Below are positions 53,630 through 64,000 of a stretch of DNA of 64,000 nucleotides, piece after piece. The stretch's first letter is position 1, and the number at the start of each line of letters is the position of its first letter. A program made the position numbers and the translations under genes. Source of the stretch: Tetrahymena elliotti 4EA (lineage: Eukaryota; Ciliophora; Oligohymenophorea; Hymenostomatida; Tetrahymenidae); contig JH720338.1 of NCBI GenBank assembly GCA_000231825.2, positions 419,574-483,573 of the forward strand. The letters are read 5' to 3'. The notes below the pieces were generated by a model. That model ran no database searches. It saw nothing but the letters and a program-made list of their open reading frames with translations, and was not told where the DNA came from.

Positions 53630-54560
53630 GAAAAACTGCTTTATATTGAAATTCTTAATTGACAATAAAATGAATTTATGTAAAAGTGTGTTTGCTCAGG
53701 AATATACTGTTGGATATTTGCTTAAGAGTATCTTTTGAAATCTAAAGTAAATTAAAATTTGTTTTTTTGATAAAAAGAAATCTAATAATAATTTACTATT
53801 TTGAATTGAAAATTATGGGAGGATAATAATGAAATTACAAAAAAAAATAAATGTTATGAATACCAGAATTTTAATCAATTCAATTATTAGAATCATGATA
53901 ACCACAAAATAAAAACATTATTATTTTATAAAGAGTCTTTTAAATGATTATGTTTTTTGAAATAAATCCAATTAAAATTGGATAAATCTAAAGTTTTAAA
54001 TTTATAAATGGCATTTTACAGTTAAGTATTTTAATTTTATTGAAATTATTTTATTTTTACTTATTTTTTTATTTTAAAATATGAATTAATATTTATTTAT
54101 TTTCTAACTTAAATTGTGCATGTTTGTGCTTCTTTAAAAATAAAGATTTATTTGTAACTTCCAAAAATAATAAATTAAAAAATAATTGAAATAATCAAAA
54201 GAAGAAAACAAATTAACAAAATTATTTTTAAATGAATAGAAAAATATTTGACTCTTTTAAAAATTTTTAGAAGATTATCTCTTTAGACTTAAATTATGGA
54301 TATTTATTATTTGTTTTTATTCTACTAAAATAAATAATCACTCTTTTAATATGATTTTATAATTTATAAAATATTATGTACAATATAAAAATATTAAAAG
54401 GTATTTGTTAAATGTAATATTTAAATAGATTTTATTTTATTAATTCATTTAATTTTTGCAACTTTTGCGTCTTTTTTTTATGCCAAATTTTAAATGGCTT
54501 ATTATGTTTATTATGAGCTTACATTTTCCATAATAGTATTATTTAAAACATTTATTTCTT
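53630..54560. other. Intergenic region upstream of the giant gene
   Basis: About 930 nt of AT-rich DNA between the start of the giant secreted-protein gene and the stop of the calcium-channel gene, both on the minus strand. It should hold the promoter of the first and the 3' end of the second. I see no coding frame. Confidence 0.6.
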
Positions 54561-57500
54561 TCATATGATTACCATATTTAACCAACTTTTTTTAATTTTA
54601 TTTTATGTTAAGATAAAAATATTTGTAATAAAATTTACTTAATTCTAAAGCTCTTCTAATTCTTTTTAGTCTCTTAAAATTTTTTTTTCATCATCAACTA
54701 AAACACTGGCTCTTTGTATTGGGAACCAAGTATAATCAAGTTGAGTTAACTTTTCTTTAATATATGATTCAACACCTGTATATTCTGTGCTCTTTCTTTC
54801 TTCTAAGTAAGCAAGATAGAACATATAATTCCATATATAATGATCATTTTTAATATGCTATTAAAATCCTTAGTCACTTTTTCTATCAAAAAGCTCCCTT
54901 TTTATTTTAATTAGACTTAAACATAATAAAACATAAAAATAAATATTACCTTGAATTTCCACAAATAAAGCACATTTCATTTACATCAATATGCTTTTAT
55001 GCTTATGTATCTCTCAGCTGCTTAAATTTGCAAATAATAATGCCAGAAAACATTTTAGTAAGAAAAATTGAAATCAAAATATAGCAAAGATTATCAAATA
55101 AAAATCTTCTGTAATCATAATCATCTTTTCATTAAATTAAAATAATATTTAAAAATTTTTTTAAAATTAAAATAATAAAATAATTATATACTTGTATCTT
55201 ATGGCTTAACTCTGTTCAGAAAGCCTCCTAATCCTCCAACATATTTATAGTGTTAATCTAAAGACTCAAAAAAACATAGGTAGAGGCTGTCACATCTATC
55301 CTTGTAAGAGTCATTAAAAACTAAATACCCAAAGACAGCAAAGAAATACATAAATAGCAAAATCAAAATAAAGGTCAAAATAAGCCCTATCTTTGGATCA
55401 TAGATTGACTTTAATACATTTCTCAAAGTTGGATATCTCAAAAAACATTCAGTCAGATGGAAAGCAAAAAAGAAAGGATGCCAAAATGTTGCTAAGATAG
55501 CCAGTAAACCAAATGATAAATAATATATAATTTCTAGATTAATTAGTAGCTTTAAAATTGTTGTTATTACAACAATTATGTAAACCAGCATCTTGATAAA
55601 GAAACCTGTTTATCATCAAATTAAATTTATTTTCAATTAAAAAGGGATAAAATATTTTTTTACCTGAGCTTTTATCAATAAAGGATTCACTACTGACCCA
55701 TGCTTATTTTAGGTATAAAGGTCCTCTTTTGACTAAAAAGAAAACCATAATAAACATGGAGCAAAACACCATAATAAAACCAAAAAGAGCAAAAAGATCT
55801 CTTGTACCTTAAACTGTAAGGTATTTATCTGTTAAGCCAAGTAGAGGATTCATAGTTCTCATATCCCAACGAGTATCAGATGAAATTTCAGGCTCTAAAT
55901 TAGAAGGTTTATTTTCATCAACATTTAATTCTGAATAACTTATAATGATAAAAATATTTAAAGTAACTGTTATGATATATGCTATTTCTCTCCACATATC
56001 TACATAATTGGCAAAAATACTAACAATTTTATTTCTATTAAAGAAGAGACTCAATTTCTCCTCATGCTTGCATATATCTATAACTTTCTTATGCTAATCT
56101 ATAACAGCTAATTTAAAAGAAAATAATTTAATTTTTTTTTGATAAACCAATAATTTTACTTTATATTTTTGTATGAATAGAGTCTCTAATGACATTTTCT
56201 TAAAATTAAGATTTAATATCCTCTGGAAGGAAGTGGCAGTAAGGATATTTAATAAATCTAACCTTTTCTATTTGATTATTTCTAACTATTTCAATAGATG
56301 CAGAGTTTCTTTTGAAAAACTAAATCCCTTCTCTAAAATATTTTGTTTCTGTTTCATCTTAATAGTACTTTGTAGATTTAGCAATATTTATTTTTTGTGT
56401 TATTACCTTAACTTGCTAATACATCCAACTCAAAATAGCATACAAGAATTTTGTTAATTTTCCAATAATGTTTTACTCTATGTCAAAGATACTCTAATAA
56501 TAGAAATAATAATTTAAATGAAAAAAATTTATTAAATTAAATGAATACGTTTTTATTTTCTTTAAAATCTTTTTGTATCTCACTTAGTTCATTTATTGTT
56601 TACAAATCAAGATCTTAATTAATATTTCTAGTTTTATCTGAGGAATTTGAACTAAATATATTTATTGATTTTAATTAATTTTTTAATAATTTTTATTTTA
56701 TTTACGGTAATTCAATATAGCGGCTGATTAAAAAGAAAATATAAAATCCTGTTTCTAAAATAAGTTCATAATATTTCCTCTATTGCAATGAAGTAAATTT
56801 AGGTGGTTCAGTTTATGCCTTTTTTAAATAAAAATTAGTTATTTAATTTCAATAATTTTTTTTTACATGACCTAATGCTTATTTAACATAAGTATCTGAA
56901 TACATCTTTTTGTACCTTTTAAATATTGCTGTAATATTATTTTTTAAAGTTAATAATGGTAAAGATCTCATAATTCTTTTGATGACTTCTGCGTCATGAT
57001 TAAATTCTAACAAACTGTTAATAACAATCATAATTTTATATTTAAGATTTTGTAATTGCCATTTTTCAAGTTAATCAATATAATTTTCCTGAATATTAGG
57101 GTACCTATTATCATTCTAATATAAGCGATCAAAATTATGAATAGTTTTGTTTTAGAGTTAATTAATTAAATATTGTGATTGATAATTTTCAATTTAAACT
57201 GTCTCTTTTCTTGATAGAACTACCAAACTATTTTAGTTATTTTTTTTAAATCTATGAGATTCATCTCTTTAAAATAATTAACTTTTAAAATTATGATAAG
57301 TATTGTGATCTTAATCATATTAACCTTAATCAGACTTAAATATTTTTATTTCTGTATTTAAAACTTAATAAGCTATTTCAAGGAACTTAGAATCTATTAT
57401 TTTTTCTTAGTTTTCATGGCAAGGCCCCTATACAAAGCAAGTTAATAAGTCTAAACATCTAATCATATTTTTAAAGTTTTATTTTTTAAGCTTCAGTTGA

Positions 57501-60500
57501 TCCAACAACTATTTGTAATTAAAATTTTGTTTTTTACTATTTATTACAGCGTAAAATTGAAATTTTTTATTTAAGCAAAAAAAGTATCAAAAAATAAATA
57601 GATTTTATTTTATATTTTTTTAAAAGTTTTTAGATTAATTTGAAATATATTATGGAACTTTTATCAAAAAATAAAATGATAAAACTAAATGGTATTATTA
57701 AGATAGCAAATATTACTATTATTATTATTTTATTTTTACCTAACAAAAAAGAAGTAAACCTTTCTATCTTCTAAAAATTCAAATGATAGTATTCTTTTAA
57801 GTTTTATCAAATTTGGGATGGTAGATAATAAAAACAATAAAATAAAAGAGAGGTTAAAAGGCTTTAATTTTATTTTTATTTAACTTGAAATTAAACAAAT
57901 TTTTTATTGATATATAGATAAACCTATTAAAAATTTTCAGTTCAAAAAAATGTATTAAATTTATGAAAAATTTTACTTCGACAATAATGGTGATTATATC
58001 ATATGAATTTCTGTTTTGAGATTAAAATCTTAAATAGTTTTAAAGAGGGAGGTAGTGGCCTTCACAAAAGAGTTACAGGAGTTTTAAGAGAGAAATTAAT
58101 AATTCCTATTTAAAAATATCCTATTAACTGTTTTCTAACTTCTCATCTTGGTTATTTTCTTATTTTTATTCTTGATTTTCTATTATTTTATCAGTAGGAC
58201 TTTGGAAATTAAATTTTGGAGATTCATCTCCTTTCTTATTTACTTTTCTTTGATTGAGTCCAGGACTAGAAGGTTGAGATGTTGATTTATTTTTTTTAGG
58301 TCTATTTATATTTTCCATTTGTTTTTCTAGCACTAATTTAGCTGCTTAAGAACTCTCCTATTCAAGTTTGTTAATTTCTTTTAGCTTTTCTATCTGCTCC
58401 TGTAAAATAGCAAAGAATGTTTGAAATATAATTTCACTTTTAGGATGATTAATAAAAAAATTATAAATTGTTTTTTAAACTTTGTTGTTGCCTCCTTATA
58501 ATAGTTTATTCATAAAATTGAATAAATTTAGCAAAATTTCATTATCTTCCTAAGGATTTTCTTTAATATCTGAAATTAAAGTCAGAACCATGACAGCTGC
58601 ATCAAGCTAATCAAAAGTATTCTACATCTCAATCAATTTTTGGTCATTATCTTATAAATCTAAAATCTTTTCAAGGAGCTTCAAAATTTTTTTAATATTT
58701 GTAATTTGTATTTTATTCACAATACCATTTTTTACAAAATTTATCAATTTTTTAAGGAAATCTTTGAAGTTAATTTTTCTATCATAAATATTTTCTACAT
58801 TGATCAAAGCCTAAGCTAAACAAGAAAGCTCATTTTCTTTTTACTCATGCAAAATTGAACTTTTGCAGCATATATTTAAAAATATTTACCAATTTTATGA
58901 TGAAATCCATTATAAACTACTATCTACAAAGTCTAATTTTAAGCTACCTTCGTACTAAAAATTCTATTTCATAATATTATTATTAGATAATTTATTAATT
59001 TGATACTATATTTAAATATTGTCAAAAAAACATGAATCAGCATAATATAAAAAATTTAATAATTCCTTTCATCAAAAAATTAATATGCTCAAATAAATTA
59101 ACTTACTTCATCTTTGTTACAAATTTTTCTCTTAGCTGGTGAAGGAATAACTTAGCTGTCAATATTCCTAAATTGGGTCAGAAAATCTTGCTCGCCAATA
59201 ACTTTAAAAGTATTCTATTCGTTTAAAATTAAGTTTAAAAAAATTTTAATAAATTGAATTGAATTTTTTTACTCTAATGAAATTCATGATTTAACCTAAT
59301 TGATGACTTGTACATCTTTAATGAACAAAAACTCTTCTAGCTACTAAGGTTTACACCATTTCATGAAATAGCAAAATATCTTCTCTTTCTTTTATTTCTT
59401 CTATTTCTTCACCATTCTTAGCTAATGCTTTTAAGTAGGCAATGCTAAATTCTATAAAACCCTCACAAAAATATTCTAAATATCTTTCTATATTAAAATC
59501 TTCTTTATCTAAAGGAGCTTATCTGAATCTTTGTATCTCTATCCTTATAAAAGTTATGATTGCATTTAATTCTCTCAATAAACTTTCTAAATGAGGCTTT
59601 ATTTTAATATTAAAAAAATGTTGATAGGTTGATGATAGTATTTCTTATTTAGCTTTTAGTTTTTTATTCTAAAGTACACTTTCATCATTTAATAAAAAAT
59701 AAAGGAAATGAACAATTTGATACGCTTGAAGGATTTAAATAGGCTTTTCTTATTAAGATAAGAGCTTGAGGCTTAATAAGTGAAAAACCTTCTTCTTGTG
59801 TTTTTACCAAATATAAGACGGATTTATCATAAAGAGAACGTTCTTATAAATGAGAATCTTAAAATAAACGATTATCTTACTTTTAATCTTAAAACATGTA
59901 GGGGATATTGATAGGTGATTATGAAAGAAAATCGTCTTCTTTTAAGAGAAAGCTAAAAATATAATCCAAAGAAAACAATCTTTTAATTTTATTAATATTT
60001 AAGTTATATCCTTCATCTCCTTCTATAGATTGAATAAATATATCTAAAAGCATAGCATGATAATAAAAAGGGGAATCTAGCATAAAATTTTTCTTATTAA
60101 AATTAAAATCACTACTGTTTTTAAGATCCTCTTCTTTTTTGATAAAGTGATTTAAACTTTAATCAATTTCATCTTCAAAATATTAAGGTTGTATCTATAA
60201 ATCAAAATTTAACAGTTATTTTTCATCTAACTAACCATATAATAGATAACTTGTTTCTTGAGCTTCATCTTTTTCTAAGTATTCTGAAGGCATAAACCAT
60301 CTAAAAACTCTTATTTAATTTTCTATTAAATTTTGAGTAACTATTTAATGTTAGTTTTTGCAGGATTAAATGATTTTCAAAATTTAAATGAATCTATTTG
60401 ATAATAAGATAAATATTACTCAAAAAAATTATAAATATAAATTAAATGATTTCAGTTACCTCGGCTACCTGCCAAACTAATTAATTGCTGTTTTTATTTG

Positions 60501-63500
60501 ATTTAGCAAAGACTCTGGAAAAGATGAGCATAAAGCTTTGTTGTTAAAGTAAATTGCATTAAGTAAATCAAATTAACCAAAGTCGATAGAAATTTCATCA
60601 AAAAAAAGACTCAAATATTCTGGCTTTGCAAGAATTTTTTAATTTTCCTCTACATTATAGCAAAAATGAATTAAGATTGAGTACAAATATCTTAAGAGTT
60701 AAACAATCTTAGTCTTGGATTCGGGAGAAACATTCTACTATTTCACGAATTTCACCATTTGATTTTGAGAATTTTTAATCAATTATATGATAGGATTATG
60801 TCCTTTTAATAAATTAAATTATATCAATATTACTATTTAAACATCTATTTTTGAAATGTTTGATTGCACGAAGATAATTAATTAAAAATCATATAATTCA
60901 AAATGTATTGAAAACATAAATTAAATAAAATAAAAATATACATACCTTGTAAGAACATAAAAATTTTTTGTCTTGTCTTGTCTAATTCTTGATTACACTC
61001 TTAATGTATTTGCTCAATAAAGTAGGGATTAGTTTGCTTAGATAACTAATTTTAGTATTCTTTGAAAAATTTAGAAATAATCAAAATTCCATTCTCATTA
61101 GCTCTTGTAGATGAGAAAAATAGAGAATCAATATTCTGTAAAATTTTAATTATTTCTGTTAATTCTTATATTTTATCACTTCCAGCTTACGATTATTAAA
61201 AATAACTATGCAGCCAAATTTCTGATCTTTCTGTCAACAGCCTTAGCTTATGGATTTGGATTTAAAGGAACTATTCAAAAAATAAAATTATTTCTAAGAA
61301 TTTACTAATTTAGATTACCTTAAAAGGTAGAATGTCTTACTTCTAGAAAAGTACCTCCAGATTTTTGAGATACTAAAAGAGTTACTCAGTTTATGTTGAC
61401 TGATTTAAAATGACTTCTAAAATTTTATCTTCAAGTACACAATCATTAGTGAAATAGAAAGTAGTTAAAAGTGAAGGTAAAATCTCTGAAGATATCTATA
61501 AATTTGTTTAAAAATTAAAATCAATTTATTTAAAGTTATGAAAATTTACAATGCTATCTTTTTTCCCTGTGATCAAAGTATCGAGATCAGGAATATAAAA
61601 TTCATTTTGGTTTGTATAAACTTCAAATTTTTTAGACTTGTTCCTTTTTTATTTCTATGCTTAAAGTTGTCCTTTCCATAGTTTCTCAAGTTATTTGTTA
61701 ATTATATTCTTTTTTTCTAGTGGTTTGTATAAAATATCTAAGAATTCTATTCCTGTTTTACAAACATTAGGAATAGCAGTGCTTAAATCATCCTAAATCA
61801 CTTATTCTAAAGTTGTTTAATACTCTTCGTAATCATTAATATTTTAGAATTTGTCAGATTTTCCTATTTTAAAAAGTAATATAAATCTATTTATATAAAT
61901 AATTATTTTTTGAAATTATTAAAACATTAAATCATGATTTTAGTAATATCTATTGCTACACTTTAAATTTAATTAAAAAATTGTTTCAATCATTTAACTT
62001 ATTGAAAAAGTGTTATTTATTATCATTTAAAAAAAAGCTAAATATGCTTTAAATTAATGTATCATTTTTTGGATTTTTAATTTTTAGAAGTTGAAAAAAA
62101 TGTTTATTTTTTTTATTTTTATGGTGATAGTAAAAATGATTTCTTGAAAACAATAGATTAAATTAAAGCAATAAATGTTTTAAAAAGAAGAAATACCTAA
62201 TTTATCAAACCATCCAAGAAAATTAGAAATAAGGAAGTCCATTCTATGGCTTTAACAGAATAGAAGTATTTCACATATTTCAAGCTTTGTGCTGATCTCA
62301 ATTTGTAATTTCTTACCATCTTTATTTTGCTCTACGTCTCCTTACTTAATCATTTACATCAAACTTATTAACCCTCCTACTAGTGGGTTGGAAGAGAAAA
62401 CATTTTCATTGAACTGAAGGATTTCCTCTTCTATGATTTTTCTTTTTTTGTAAGTGATACCCATAAATTTTCCGACATATTTAAAAGTTTACTAAGTGTA
62501 TTTAGTAGTTTTTTCAACCATTTCAGCTGCTGCTTCTCTCAACTAATTAATTTTTTATAAATAGATAAGTAATAGATAAAATAAAAATTTGTTTACTTTT
62601 TTTTATAATCCTTTAATACTAGCTATAAGTTTATTTTCTTGAATTAGATTCATCTATTTTTCATATCTTTCTTCTCTTTTTTTACTCAAAGATATTGATA
62701 TATTGTAGTTTTGATAATCATACTCAAATAATTTAACTAGGTTGCTTATTATAAATGTGTATTAGTCACTTTTTTATAAAATTGTAAGCACATTGAGTTT
62801 GATCATAGTTACAAGCATTTTTACTATGTTAAATGTTAAAGCACTAGATAATCTATTTTCCATTTAATAATACTCAGCTATATTTTCAAGTGGAGCAGTG
62901 TATTTACTCTAATTTAATATTCCCCTAATCCTACTACTATTTTAATTTTCTTAATTTTGGAAGTTAAGCTTAGACTGTATTTCTTCATATTTTGCTAATA
63001 TACATTTGATTTCATTCTCTAAATACTCAATAGAAAATGTTAACAACTTTGAAAAAGATTCTCTCTTAGACTCAAAGGTGTTATCATTATTTGCATTTTA
63101 AAAATTCATTAAATCAGTTGTTGAGTAAATAGATGGTAATTATTCCTAACCAATATGCTTAAAGTTAGAATAAACTCTGCACATTTAGGGAGTATTTCCT
63201 TAATTAAGTGGTTCCTAGTCTATATAAAGACTCAAAGCTAAATTACAAAATGCACTTCTAACTTATTCATGCAATTAATTGGATTAAATCTATTAAGTTA
63301 TAAACTCAAAAGGGAATATCTACATCATCTTGTTACTCCATAAATAATTACGACCCAAGCACAAATCTGAGAAAAACTCTATTTATTAAATTAAATATTG
63401 AAGTTTTGAATTTATTTCTACATCTTCATTTTGTCCAATTAAATTTTCATCTAAAGCAATACATCTTTTATCTGAGAATTTTACAATCATTTATTGTTCT

Positions 63501-64000
63501 TCATTCAACTTCATCTCAATTAATAACTACTATTCAAAACCTGGTATATTATCTAAGAATTTATACATAATTTCCTGATTAACCGAAACACCTTTGCCTT
63601 TGTAAGAGCATATTGTCCTAAAAAATTTTAAAATATTTGGATTTCTTTTGTCTTAGCTGTCTATTGCCAAATTAACAAAAAAAACTAAAATATTATCTAG
63701 TTTTAGAGTTTCTTCAATGCTCTGAGCATTTTCATTTTATATTATTGCTTAAGGACTCAATATATGTTCACTATTTCTTCCTATAGCCAAGCTAGCTTAA
63801 TTACTCATGACATCATTAAAAAATAGCTAATTTCTATTTAAGTTACCATAGACAACACCTTTCTAATTGTTATTATTTCTATATAAAATTAAAGTTAAAA
63901 AATTTGAAATTTTAATTAAAATATTTAATAAATTTTATTTTTAAGGATTACCTTCTTTTTCTTTCAGCTATTCTGATATCATCACATAAATCATTAATAA
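54561..64000 (-). CDS. IP3-receptor/ryanodine-receptor family Ca2+ channel (5' end outside window)
   Basis: The window holds the C-terminal part of an intracellular Ca2+-release channel; the ligand-binding/MIR end lies beyond 64000. Near 63540-63660 LKFFRTICSYKGKGVSVNQE matches the end of the first RIH region. RIH-type helical sequence continues to about 58800, then a Ser/Pro-rich linker. CLDLLTCFVQGPCHENQ at about 57400-57470 is a RIH-associated hallmark. Membrane segments run from about 56050 (VDMWREIAYIITVTLNIFII) to 55250; FHLTECFLRYPTLRNVLKS marks the S4-S5/S5 region. The pore reads YVGGLGGFLNR where IP3 and ryanodine receptors have GGGVGD/GGGIGD. After S6 come CFICG...HIKNDH (the C2H2 zinc site of the family) and EYTGVESYIKE...WFPIQRA. 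The last stop is TGA at 54561-54563. Many introns interrupt the gene; the junctions between 55000 and 55300 were checked, most others were not. The predicted role is Ca2+ release from stores. Confidence 0.88.

Noticed and set aside
56173..56457. Plus-strand ORF of 94 codons
   Set aside because: It is hydrophobic and antisense to the IP3R-like gene; such ORFs are common opposite AT-rich coding DNA.
1..64000. tRNA, rRNA, CRISPR arrays, transposons, telomeric C4A2 repeats
   Set aside because: I looked for cloverleaf-like GC islands, repeated spacers, terminal inverted repeats with a transposase frame, and CCCCAA runs, and found none I could support.

Overview
The window looks like macronuclear DNA from a Tetrahymena-like oligohymenophorean ciliate. 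It is very AT-rich. Long reading frames appear only when TAA and TAG are read as glutamine and TGA is the sole stop. Introns are GT-AG, AT-rich and about 47 to 540 nt long, which fits Tetrahymena better than Paramecium with its tiny introns. A standard-code ORF search sees almost nothing real, so the gene models here were built by hand from reading-frame continuity, intron phase and conserved motifs. Most exon sums were checked to be multiples of three.

Left part (1-12 kb, + strand): the 3' end of a ciliate membrane-protein gene (1-165); a decayed tandem copy of the same gene (1425-3619); an eight-exon gene for a large protein with two cyclic-nucleotide-binding domains (4710-10271); a remnant resembling the C-terminal part of a phosphatidylinositol-phosphate kinase (about 10419-10966); and a small SFT2-like vesicle-transport membrane protein (11091-11666).

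Middle part (12-28 kb): three genes run head to tail on the minus strand. They are a voltage-gated K+ channel with a TVGYGD filter, a cyclic-nucleotide-binding domain, a Cys/His cluster and a glutamine-rich tail (12274-17351); a multi-exon SHIPPO/STPGR (ODF3-like) axonemal protein (17747-20170); and a second two-cNBD protein (20528-24708), a paralogue of the one at 4710. After a 2.2 kb spacer holding a 60-bp tandem repeat, a + strand gene encodes an acylated-looking coiled-coil protein with a B-box-like Cys/His motif (26952-28355).

Right part (28.8-64 kb, minus strand): one giant intron-rich gene (28818-53629, 24.8 kb) encodes a secreted protein built of divergent Cys-containing beta-rich repeats. 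Upstream of it is the 3' part of an IP3-receptor/ryanodine-receptor family calcium channel (54561 to beyond 64000). Its pore lacks the usual filter aspartate, but the C-terminal C2H2 zinc motif and the conserved tail are intact.

Taken together, many of these genes concern membrane excitability and second messengers (cyclic nucleotides, K+, Ca2+/IP3, phosphoinositides), vesicle traffic and cilia. That suits a swimming ciliate, but co-location need not mean co-regulation. No tRNA, rRNA, transposase, CRISPR array or telomere repeat was recognised.
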